Below are positions 1 to 5,872 of a stretch of 9,004 nucleotides of DNA, in pieces. The position numbers and the translations under genes are program-made. The notes below the pieces were generated by a model. That model worked only from the letters and a program-made list of their open reading frames with translations. It was not told where the DNA came from and made no database searches. The stretch's first letter is position 1, and the number at the start of each line of letters is the position of its first letter. Source of the stretch: Phycisphaerales bacterium (lineage in GTDB: Bacteria; Planctomycetota; Phycisphaerae; Phycisphaerales; SM1A02); the NCBI GenBank assembly GCA_007127615.1, contig SKZB01000338.1:1-9004 (forward strand), in the 5' to 3' direction.

Positions 1-309
1 ACACCGCTCGAGCTCCACCCGCTGCAGCGCAACCGATTTCTCCCACGCTTCGGAGTTCGGCGAAGCCATGTTGATCAGATAACTGTTGTGACTCACCACG
101 CGCACGGGTTCATCGGGCCGATCGAACGTGTCCCACTTCATCTCGGCAAGCGTTTCGAGCCACTGCCCGCGTTCATCTTCCGCAAGCGGCTTGACCGACC
201 ACTGACGCTGGTTCTTGGTGAAGACCTGAACGCAATCGAGCTTGAGGGCCCGGGCCTCATGGAGCGCGTTCGTCATCGAGCCGGCAATGGAGAGGTGGGA
301 GCCGAACAT
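1..309 (-). CDS. nfo: Endonuclease IV (AP endonuclease), 5' part, cut by the left window edge
   Basis: Reading the minus strand from an ATG at 309 gives 103 uninterrupted codons to the window edge. The protein starts MFGSHLSIAGSM, the usual GxHxS beginning of the family. It contains FTKNQRQW at residues 30-37 and VVSHNSYLIN at 71-80, which match the FTKNQRQW and HDSYLIN blocks of E. coli Nfo; H74 aligns with a zinc-binding histidine of the active site. The known role is a Zn-dependent TIM-barrel enzyme that cuts DNA 5' of abasic sites in base excision repair. E. coli Nfo is about 285 residues, so roughly two thirds of the gene lies to the left. Another ATG at 319 is out of frame. No strong ribosome binding site is visible. 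The family call is secure from the two conserved blocks. Confidence 0.93.
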   Translation of the reverse strand, partial: MFGSHLSIAGSMTNALHEARALKLDCVQVFTKNQRQWSVKPLAEDERGQWLETLAEMKWDTFDRPDEPVRVVSHNSYLINMASPNSEAWEKSVALQRVELERC

Positions 310-355
310 GGGCGGACATGGTAGCGGCGGAGGCACATCGTGGTGCCGCGGACGC

Positions 356-376
356 GAGGCGCGAAAAGAGCGCCTC
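356..376 (-). terminator. Hairpin downstream of the pseudopilin gene (possible terminator, no U-tract)
   Basis: GAGGCGC (356-362) and GCGCCTC (370-376) form a perfect 7-bp stem with a 7-base loop that reads TCTTTTC on the minus strand. It lies about 40 bases past the stop of the pseudopilin gene and before the nfo start at 309. No T-run follows on the minus strand, so it may be a weak or Rho-assisted terminator, an mRNA 3'-end stabiliser, or chance in GC-rich DNA. A second imperfect hairpin (399-420) overlaps the pseudopilin stop codon. Confidence 0.35.
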
Positions 377-414
377 CCCCTTGCGCCTATCAACGTGACC
401 GGTGATCAACCGGA

Positions 415-1392
415 TCACGGAGTCTTCGGCAGGTTCACCGGCAAGGTCCAGTCCCGGTGGTCGGCCTGGTTGGCCCAGTGGCGCATGTCGCGCAGTTCGG
501 ATTCATTCAGCAGGCCGACGTGGCCGTCCATGAACGCGGTGACCGCCCGGCCGGAATGGCGCAGGGAAACGAAACCGTAATCGGCCGGTTCACTCGCCGT
601 GGAGTACTCATTCGGGCTCCAGCGTTCGGAGTCGGCCAGATCGCTGAAGCGGGGTGAAAGCACGCGGTAGTGACCTTCGATGACCGGGCCGACCGCCACG
701 CCGTCGGAGAACTCTCTCGCGCGGGCGGAGGTGAACACGAGCAACTCTTCCGGCCGGCGCACCTCGGAGACCGTCTCGACCCAGAACCGCCCGAGGAGCG
801 CGGCCGGGTTGAGCGGGCCGCCGCTGCCGCCGGGAAGAAACGCGTAGCCGTTGGCGCTGTGATCGCCCCCGATCCATTGTGTGTTGAGACCGAGCGAGGG
901 GTAGAGCGAGGAGAGGTAGATGGACATGCCGTACTGCTCCTGCTCGTACTCGTCGATCTTCTCCCGCATCTGGTTGGTGTACAGGCCGCGGAAGTTGTAA
1001 TCGAGATACGGCGCGAGCCGCCACGGATAGCGTTTCATGCTGATGACCGGCTGGGGATTGCCCAGCGGCCCGGTCTGCGAGATGGGATTGCCGGACTGGT
1101 CATACGCCTCAAGTCCTTTGCTCGGCGGAAAACCGGTCAGGACGCGGCCGCGGTTGGCGTTGGCGTAGGCGTGATAGCCGACCATGAGTTGGCGGGCCGC
1201 ATTGCTCTCGTTGGTGCGGTCGGCCGAGAGGCGGAGGGCGCGAAGGCCGGGCATCAGGAGACCGATCAGCACCGTAATGATGCCGATGACGACGATCAGC
1301 TCGATGATGGTAAACCCCCTCCGCCGGGCGCTGCGCGGAAGCCGGTCCGGGGCCGAGCGGCCTAAGCCATTGTCAGGCATGAAGTTCTGCAT
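415..1392 (-). CDS. Type II pseudopilin-like protein with prepilin cleavage site and H-X9-DG motif
   Basis: With the start at 1392 the product is 325 aa. A basic leader ending RSARRRG is followed by FTIIELIVVIGIITV, the prepilin peptidase motif: cleavage after G26, N-methylation of F27, and Glu at mature position 5 (E31), then the hydrophobic helix. Near the C-terminus, RHSGRAVTAFMDG fits the H-X9-DG motif exactly (H279, D289-G290), which marks a pseudopilin-like family abundant in Planctomycetes and relatives. The mature part is about 299 aa and is probably displayed at the membrane or cell envelope by a type II secretion or type IV pilus-like machine, none of which is encoded here. Start choice is uncertain: the frame is open to 1521, with in-frame ATGs at 1467 (GGCGGA about 8 bases upstream), 1392 and 1380. 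I prefer 1392 or 1380 because they give leaders of 26 or 22 residues, whereas 1467 gives 51. The exact role is unknown. Confidence 0.85.
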   Translation of the reverse strand: MQNFMPDNGLGRSAPDRLPRSARRRGFTIIELIVVIGIITVLIGLLMPGLRALRLSADRTNESNAARQLMVGYHAYANANRGRVLTGFPPSKGLEAYDQSGNPISQTGPLGNPQPVISMKRYPWRLAPYLDYNFRGLYTNQMREKIDEYEQEQYGMSIYLSSLYPSLGLNTQWIGGDHSANGYAFLPGGSGGPLNPAALLGRFWVETVSEVRRPEELLVFTSARAREFSDGVAVGPVIEGHYRVLSPRFSDLADSERWSPNEYSTASEPADYGFVSLRHSGRAVTAFMDGHVGLLNESELRDMRHWANQADHRDWTLPVNLPKTP

Positions 1393-1492
1393 TTTTGTGC
1401 GCCCGTCGGGAAGGGGTGGACGTATGAGAGAAACAAGAGCGGCGATCAAGAAATTTCGGCGGACCATCTTTGCATTCCGCCGTTTGGGTGAT

Positions 1493-1521
1493 ACTGTATC
1501 GTCATTGCGACTCAATCTCAA
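1493..1521 (-). promoter_or_regulatory. Candidate sigma70-type promoter for the pseudopilin gene
   Basis: On the minus strand, TTGAGA (1521-1516) and TACAGT (1498-1493) are separated by exactly 17 bases. They match the sigma70 consensus at 5/6 and 4/6 positions. A further TTGACA at 1535-1530 has no fitting -10 partner at 16-18 bases. If used, transcription would start near 1486, which rules out translation starting at 1521 and favours a start at 1467, 1392 or 1380. Promoter preferences of planctomycetes are poorly defined, so this is a pattern match only. Confidence 0.4.
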
Positions 1522-1700
1522 CTAGTTCGTGTCAATCCAGGAGTCGCCAATCAGGGCTGTCATGTGGGCAAGGATCGATGCAGGAGCGTTCCGGAATCGG
1601 CGGGGGCGAAACGGCTCTGCCATTCATTCGTCCCCAGGCGGCGAATGGTTCACGAAATCATTGAGGACGCAAGATGGAAATTTACGGAATCACTGACGCG

Positions 1701-1708
1701 AAGGAAGG
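1701..1708 (+). promoter_or_regulatory. Ribosome binding site that sets the dockerin gene start
   Basis: AAGGAAGG lies 7 bases before the ATG at 1716. This decides between ATG 1674, which has no comparable site, and ATG 1716, which also begins directly with a signal peptide. Confidence 0.75.
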
Positions 1709-1715
1709 CGGACGG

Positions 1716-2819
1716 ATGCGGCGTCGGGGGATCGGCCGGTCGTGTCTGCTCGGGTTCGCCCTCGCGGGCGGCTTGATCACCGCCCCGACCGTTGCGGAAG
1801 AAATCATTGAGTTCACCGCGGAGAAGCCCACACTCGACCGGTGGAACTATCCCTTCAACCAATCGCCCGGTGTCCGCGAACTCGCCAGCATCTGGGGGGC
1901 GACCATTCCCGGAGAACCCAACGGTTTCAGCCCGGAATTTGATAATCGCGATGCGCAGTTCCACGTCGGCTTCGTCACCGATGAGGACATTCCGGCCGAC
2001 CTCGGTCCGGAGAGCTATCACATCACCGAAGCGGTGGTCACGATCATGATCGGAACCAACAACACGTTCCGGTACGACCCGACGTACGACATCTGGCAGA
2101 GCTACCTGCCGCCGAATCACCCTGACTTCGCCCCCGACGACACGAGCGGTCGGCCGATCGAACTCTACGGCGTGGGTTTTCGAAACGGTTTCGACGCGCT
2201 GAGCTACACCGAGACGACCGCGTATTCAACGATCAGCCCGTTCGGCAAATTTGTGCGCACCACCTACGCGATGGATTTTGACGCGCAGGGTGAGCCGCGC
2301 GATGTCAGCAACAACATCGATGAGATGTTTGATCCCTCGCCTTTCGCCATCGGTCAGACCGACACCGTTGCGCCGGGTGCGTTCGTGCCCCAGTTGACGG
2401 TCTTCACCTTCACGATCGACGTCGAAGATGAATTGATCCAGAACTACCTCCGCGCGTCACTCGACCTCGGCATCGTGCACTTCATGTTTTCATCGCTGCA
2501 CGCCACGTCGGACCCCGCGGACACCGGCGATTTCAGCAGCACGTTTCCCGAGATCCTGACGAAGGAAAACCTGTTCGTACTGGTCGGACTCGCCGACGCA
2601 TCACAATTGTCGTTGACCGTCGAGATCAAGGACGATTCGGGTGAACCGGGCGTGATCGGCGATCTCAACGGTGACGGGGTTGTGAACGTCTTTGACCTGC
2701 TGCTCCTGCTCGAGCAGTGGGGCGTCTGCGCCGATCCGGAGAACTGCCCGGCGGACCTCGACGGCAGCGGCGCGGTCAACGTCTTCGACCTGCTGATCCT
2801 GCTGGAGAACTGGGGATGA
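1716..2819 (+). CDS. Secreted protein with C-terminal type I dockerin domain
   Basis: The product is 367 aa. It begins with a Sec signal peptide: basic MRRRG, a hydrophobic core, and likely cleavage after PTVA at residue 27. Residues 28 to about 305 have no motif I can name; the composition (many aromatic and Asp residues, few Cys or Lys) suits a beta-rich extracellular domain. Residues about 315-367 are a type I dockerin with two EF-hand-like repeats, DLNGDGVVNVFD and DLDGSGAVNVFD, each followed by a Leu-rich helix ending WG. Calcium-binding positions 1, 3, 5, 9 and 12 are D/N/D/N/D and D/D/S/N/D. Two Cys between the repeats could form a disulfide. Dockerins bind cohesins in clostridial cellulosomes; many planctomycete proteins carry them without cellulosomes, and their partner is unknown. 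A second exported-protein gene lies 157 bases downstream. The dockerin and export calls are firm; the function of the body is not known. Confidence 0.88.
   Translation: MRRRGIGRSCLLGFALAGGLITAPTVAEEIIEFTAEKPTLDRWNYPFNQSPGVRELASIWGATIPGEPNGFSPEFDNRDAQFHVGFVTDEDIPADLGPESYHITEAVVTIMIGTNNTFRYDPTYDIWQSYLPPNHPDFAPDDTSGRPIELYGVGFRNGFDALSYTETTAYSTISPFGKFVRTTYAMDFDAQGEPRDVSNNIDEMFDPSPFAIGQTDTVAPGAFVPQLTVFTFTIDVEDELIQNYLRASLDLGIVHFMFSSLHATSDPADTGDFSSTFPEILTKENLFVLVGLADASQLSLTVEIKDDSGEPGVIGDLNGDGVVNVFDLLLLLEQWGVCADPENCPADLDGSGAVNVFDLLILLENWG
2661..2815 (+). repeat. In-frame duplicated dockerin segment (two units of about 62 bp)
   Basis: Units at 2661-2722 and 2754-2815 are offset by 93 bases (31 codons) and remain similar at DNA level, for example GTGAACGTCTTTGACCTGCT versus GTCAACGTCTTCGACCTGCT. 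They encode the two calcium-binding repeats of the dockerin. Confidence 0.85.
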
Positions 2820-2976
2820 TCTCGGAGAGAGAATGACGGGACCGGATCGGAGATTCGAACTTCGGGGAAAGAAGTGTGGGGCGCCGACATCGTGGGGGGA
2901 TCGCTTCCCTGGCGGAGCACGGTTCGTCAACCTGTCCCACGCTCATCGGCACTCAATCAAGAAGGAGAAAGCACGC

Positions 2977-3669
2977 ATGCAAGTCAAGAACGTACTCATC
3001 GGCACACTGGCCCTTTCCATCACGGGCGTCGCGGCCGCGGCGACGACGCCGTTCACCGAATCATTCGGCGGCGGCAACGCCAACTGGGGCGGCGGCGCCG
3101 ACTGGCAGACGTTCGCGCCGCTCGACTGGACGGCGACCGGCGGTCACGACGGCGGCGGATTCGTCAGCACCACGAATAACTTTGCGGATTTTACGCCCGG
3201 CGGATTCCCGCTCACCCTCTTCCGCGGCCAGGACAACTTCGGCAGCAGCGGCGGCAACTTCGAAGGGGACTGGCTCTCCGGCGGTATCGTCGATTTCAGA
3301 TTCTGGGTTCGTCACGATGCCGACGTGGCGCTCGACTACTTCGTGCGCTTCACGCCCGTCGGAGCGAACGCGCCGTCCATGAACCTGTTCTTTGATCAAC
3401 CGGTTCAGGGGGGCGAATGGACCGAACTCAGTCTGGTTGTCAGCCCCGACAACGACGACTTCGTCGTCGGCGGCGGCCCCGGAACGTTCGGGAGCGTCTT
3501 CGGGAACCTCGGCAAGATTCAGATCGGCGCCGACGTCAGCGATCTGGCCGGCATCGACCAGGAGTTCACCTTCGATCTCAGCGAAGTGTCGATCAACATC
3601 CCCGCACCCGGCGCGCTGGCGGTCTTCGGCCTGGCGTTCGCAGCACGGGGCCGACGGCGCACGAACTGA
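2977..3669 (+). CDS. Secreted protein with PEP-CTERM-like sorting tail
   Basis: The product is 230 aa. The start at 2977 is chosen because AAGGAG (2962-2967) lies 9 bases upstream and a signal peptide follows at once (MQVKNVLIGTLALSI, cleavage near AAAA, residues about 19-22); the frame is open to 2833 but that part does not look like protein. The mature part is rich in Gly, Asp, Phe and Trp, as in beta-sandwich (jelly-roll, lectin-like) extracellular domains, but I cannot name a family. The C-terminus reads IPAPGALAVFGLAFAARG then RRRTN: a Pro motif, a hydrophobic stretch and a basic end. This is the tripartite form of PEP-CTERM-type signals, which exosortases process for surface delivery; the Pro motif departs from strict PEP, as is common in planctomycetes. 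No exosortase gene is in the window. It may be co-transcribed with the dockerin gene upstream, and it is followed by a strong hairpin. Confidence 0.82.
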   Translation: MQVKNVLIGTLALSITGVAAAATTPFTESFGGGNANWGGGADWQTFAPLDWTATGGHDGGGFVSTTNNFADFTPGGFPLTLFRGQDNFGSSGGNFEGDWLSGGIVDFRFWVRHDADVALDYFVRFTPVGANAPSMNLFFDQPVQGGEWTELSLVVSPDNDDFVVGGGPGTFGSVFGNLGKIQIGADVSDLAGIDQEFTFDLSEVSINIPAPGALAVFGLAFAARGRRRTN

Positions 3670-3704
3670 TCCCGACGATCATCAGTCAATTCGAAGAGTC
3701 ATAA

Positions 3705-3743
3705 AACGAACAAGCCGCCCGGTGATCGGGCGGCTTGTTCGTT
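3705..3743. terminator. Bidirectional intrinsic terminator, perfect 17-bp stem
   Basis: AACGAACAAGCCGCCCG (3705-3721) pairs perfectly with 3727-3743 around the 5-base loop GTGAT. It lies 35 bases after the stop of the plus-strand PEP-CTERM-like gene and 59 bases after the stop of the convergent minus-strand Memo gene. On the minus strand the stem ends in GTT and runs into TTAT, a short U-tract; on the plus strand the 3' arm is T-rich (CTTGTTCGTTG). Position and symmetry suggest it serves both genes. Confidence 0.85.
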
Positions 3744-3802
3744 GTCCATGTACCTTGATGTTTTCACCTTGATGTCTGGTTGCCTCACTCACGCTCCGGC
3801 GC

Positions 3803-4999
3803 TCAATACAACACCATCGCGGCGCTGGAGACCATGACCTGGCCTTTGTCATCGTACGCCTGCCGGTAGTCGATCAGTTCGACCGTTTCGGGTGCCGTCA
3901 ACTGCAGCAGTGCGGTCATGTTGCCGACGCTGCACCAGCGCGTGGGGTTCTTGTTCCACTTGATCGCGCTGAGGAATTCATCCGCATCGCCGGAGATGAA
4001 CTTGCCCATCATCTCACGATCGTGCTGTTCGACATCGGTGCGGCGTTGTTCATCCACGGGGCGCGGCTCGCCGAACTGCGGGCCGACGTGACTCAGATCG
4101 CTGGAGGCGACGAAGAACGTGGTGCCGCCCACTTCATCCAGAACGGCCCGGAGCCCCTCTACAAACTGATCGCCCGTCACGCGGCCTTCCTCTTCGATCA
4201 TCTCGGTGAGCGGATCGGGGAGCAGGGCCGCGACGACCGGCACATCGCCCCAGATCGCCTGCAGCCAGGGCAGATGGAGTTGGATGGAGTGTTCCGGCAT
4301 GTGGTCGATCTGATCGACAATCAACGGACGGCCGAACCGCTCGACGAGTTTCTCCGTCACCCCTTTGTCGGGCGGGCAGATGCCCATCGGACTCTGGAAG
4401 CCGTGCTCGGTGCCGACCACACCGTCGCCGAGCCCGAAGTGATTCGTACCGAGAATCACGACCCGATCCGGTTTGGGCTGATTGCGCAGACCGTAGTACG
4501 CCGCGGCGTAGTTCGGCCAGCCGCGCTGGTAATCCAGATGCGGCGCGACGATCGCGCGGGCCGTGCCTTCCAGTTCCGGATCTTCGGTCTGGTCAAAGTA
4601 TTCGTTGATCGCCTTGCGGCAGGCGTCCGCATTCTCACCCAGCGAGCCGGCTGCGTGCATCGGGAAGTACCCCTGCTTTGCGATCTCGTTCTTGATGTCC
4701 TCTTCCATCTTCTCGAACGTTGGTCCCCAGAGCAGACCGACACTGTCCAGCCCCTGAACGAGTTTGATGAACTGATCTTCCGGCGCGTTGATGAACTCGC
4801 AGATTTCCTTGACCGTCTTCTGGCCGCGCAGAAACTGCAGCGCCTGAGCGACGTTCGGCGGGACGACCATGGTCTGCTTGCTGATCATGCAGGGGTCGCG
4901 CAGCGCGACGAACTGCTTGCCGTCCTTCTGAACCGGGATCGGCTGAATCGGGCGGAGATTGGGCTTTTCAATGTGTTCCGGCAGGGATGAAGTTGACAT
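3803..4999 (-). CDS. Memo-family protein (AmmeMemoRadiSam system protein B) with N-terminal PqqD-like extension
   Basis: The product is 398 aa from the ATG at 4999. The frame is open to 5212, but the upstream part has no protein character, and MSTSSLPEHIEKPNLRPIQP is a natural start. Residues about 150-398 are the Memo domain: APHLDYQRG (H154), ILGTNHFG (H187), PEHSIQLHLPWLQ (235-247), ASSDLSHVG (H304) and RWCSVGN (C356). These align with human MEMO1 blocks APHAGY, GPSHH, EHSIEMHLPY, SSDFCHWG and CGRHP, including the metal-binding His/His/Cys positions. The fold resembles extradiol dioxygenases, but the bacterial reaction is not established. Residues about 25-95 (ALRDPCMIS...FLRGQKTVKEI...LLWGP) look like the PqqD-like/winged-helix-like N-terminal module seen in longer bacterial members. 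The usual partners, an AMMECR1 protein and a radical SAM enzyme, are not in the window. Convergent with the PEP-CTERM-like gene, divergent from dtd. Confidence 0.9.
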   Translation of the reverse strand: MSTSSLPEHIEKPNLRPIQPIPVQKDGKQFVALRDPCMISKQTMVVPPNVAQALQFLRGQKTVKEICEFINAPEDQFIKLVQGLDSVGLLWGPTFEKMEEDIKNEIAKQGYFPMHAAGSLGENADACRKAINEYFDQTEDPELEGTARAIVAPHLDYQRGWPNYAAAYYGLRNQPKPDRVVILGTNHFGLGDGVVGTEHGFQSPMGICPPDKGVTEKLVERFGRPLIVDQIDHMPEHSIQLHLPWLQAIWGDVPVVAALLPDPLTEMIEEEGRVTGDQFVEGLRAVLDEVGGTTFFVASSDLSHVGPQFGEPRPVDEQRRTDVEQHDREMMGKFISGDADEFLSAIKWNKNPTRWCSVGNMTALLQLTAPETVELIDYRQAYDDKGQVMVSSAAMVLY

Positions 5000-5171
5000 G
5001 AGTCGCTCGCTCGGGTGAGAGTCGTCAGAGTTCCAGATTGAAGAATAAAGGCAAGCGATCGTAGCGGATTCCCGCCCGGCGGAACAGGGTCCGCGTTCCC
5101 CTCCCGCAATATTCCGTGCCGCTTCCCTTCGTCGTTTCATCATCCCGCCGAACTGCGTTACGCTGCGAGCG

Positions 5172-5627
5172 ATGAAAGCGCTGGTCCAACGCGTTTCCGA
5201 AGCATCGGTCACCGTCGAAGCGGACTCCTATCACGCTGCGATCGGCCCCGGCTTGTGCGTCCTGCTGGGGGTCGAGCGGGGCGATACGTCCGATGATGCG
5301 GCATGGATCGCCGGCAAACTCGCGCGTTTGCGCATCTTCCGCGACGACGAGGATCGCATGAACCGATCCGTTCGGGAGATCGGCGGCGAGATCCTTCTGA
5401 TCAGCCAGTTCACCCTCGCGGGGGATTGCCGGAAGGGCAACCGGCCGAGCTTCGTTCGGGCCGCGCCGCCGGAGCTCGGGGCGCCGCTCTACGAGGAAGT
5501 CGCCTCGCACCTCCGCGAGAAGCACGCATTGCCCGTCAAAATGGGTCGCTTCGGCGCGATGATGCAGGTCGCGCTGGTCAACGACGGCCCGGTCACGCTG
5601 ATGGTCGAACGAACGCCCGGATCATAG
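5172..5627 (+). CDS. dtd: D-aminoacyl-tRNA deacylase
   Basis: The product is 151 aa, close to the 145 of E. coli DTD, and collinear with it. It starts MKALVQRVSEASVTVE (E. coli MIALIQRVTRASVTVE). It carries the catalytic SQFTLAGD block at residues 78-85 and the NDGPVT block at 137-142, whose Gly-Pro (139-140) forms the cis-Pro motif that gives D-amino-acid selectivity. RPSF (91-94) and the TGRF-like MGRFGAMMQV (124-133) are also conserved. It is a cytosolic homodimer that hydrolyses D-amino acids (and glycine mischarged on tRNA-Ala) from tRNA, protecting translation. It is divergent from the Memo gene, with 172 bases between the starts, and convergent with the UDG gene. There is no strong ribosome binding site before the ATG. 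Nothing is missing or broken. Confidence 0.97.
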   Translation: MKALVQRVSEASVTVEADSYHAAIGPGLCVLLGVERGDTSDDAAWIAGKLARLRIFRDDEDRMNRSVREIGGEILLISQFTLAGDCRKGNRPSFVRAAPPELGAPLYEEVASHLREKHALPVKMGRFGAMMQVALVNDGPVTLMVERTPGS

Positions 5628-5644
5628 TCATTCGTTTCAATGGG

Positions 5645-5672
5645 CCGGCGGAGCGGCGATGGCTCTCGCCGG
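5645..5672 (+). terminator. Hairpin just after dtd (possible 3'-end element)
   Basis: CCGGCG GAGC (5645-5654) pairs with GCTC-T-CGCCGG (5662-5672): a 10-bp GC-rich stem with one bulged T and a 7-base loop, 17 bases after the dtd stop. No T-run follows, so it may be a Rho-assisted terminator or an mRNA stabiliser rather than a classic intrinsic terminator. Confidence 0.4.
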
Positions 5673-5695
5673 AAGCGCCCTCCGGTGTACTCCAC

Positions 5696-5733
5696 GAAAA
5701 AAGAGCCCGACGCTGTAAACAGCGAGCGGGCTC
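5696..5733 (-). terminator. Intrinsic terminator on the minus strand (hairpin plus U-tract)
   Basis: GAGCCCG (5703-5709) pairs with CGGGCTC (5727-5733), and CGCTG (5711-5715) with CAGCG (5720-5724), with a small internal bulge and the loop TAAA. Read on the minus strand the hairpin is followed directly by six or more T residues (5702-5697), the classic intrinsic form. It lies about 140 bases past the UDG stop at 5873. In the plus direction, for dtd, the tail is CTTGTGG, so termination there would be weaker. Confidence 0.75.
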
Positions 5734-5754
5734 CTTGTGGGGGGGCTTGTGTGG

Positions 5755-5772
5755 GTGCCCGACCATGGGCAC
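5755..5772. other. Small hairpin in the dtd-UDG gap
   Basis: GTGCCC (5755-5760) and GGGCAC (5767-5772) form a 6-bp perfect stem with a 6-base loop. It lies between the UDG-proximal hairpin and the U-tract terminator. No function is assigned. Confidence 0.3.
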
Positions 5773-5790
5773 TACCATCCTTTTCGTAGA

Positions 5791-5818
5791 AATAAACTCC
5801 GCGGATGCGGGGCTTATT
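5791..5818 (-). terminator. UDG-proximal hairpin with U-rich 3' arm (possible first terminator)
   Basis: AATAAACTCCGC (5791-5802) pairs with GCGGGGCTTATT (5807-5818) over 12 positions with one A-C mismatch and one G-T wobble, around the loop GGAT. On the minus strand the 3' arm reads GCGGAGTTTATT and runs into TCTACG. It is 54 bases after the UDG stop. With the stronger terminator at 5696-5733 it would form a tandem pair. Confidence 0.5.
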
Positions 5819-5872
5819 CAAATTTCGAGAAATTGATCGGGGCTGATATTTTGGCGCCGAGAATCGACGGAT

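Larger units (their letters stand above)
1393..1715. other. Divergent intergenic region between pseudopilin and dockerin genes
   Basis: These 323 bases separate the minus-strand pseudopilin from the plus-strand dockerin protein, given the chosen starts. The left half (to 1521) is open in the pseudopilin frame but probably holds its promoter and leader. The right half contains an imperfect inverted repeat around 1622-1649 (CATTCG and CGAATG with an 11-base loop) and a good ribosome binding site for the dockerin gene. I see no convincing -35/-10 pair for the plus-strand gene and no small ORF with support. Confidence 0.5.

Noticed and set aside
670..1365. Plus-strand open frame (231 codons) opposite the pseudopilin gene
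   Set aside because: The opposite strand carries an exact prepilin motif and an H-X9-DG motif; this frame is a shadow.
2851..2860. AGATTCGAAC, which resembles a tRNA T-arm on either strand
   Set aside because: No cloverleaf, acceptor stem or anticodon arm can be built around it.
2833..2976. 48-codon N-terminal extension of the PEP-CTERM-like protein
   Set aside because: The downstream ATG at 2977 has an AAGGAG site and begins a signal peptide. The extension would bury that signal peptide and looks non-coding.
4022..4990. Long plus-strand open frame (322 codons) opposite the Memo gene
   Set aside because: It is exactly antisense to a gene with clear family motifs. Its translation is Arg/Asp-rich without domains, as expected of a GC-rich shadow frame.
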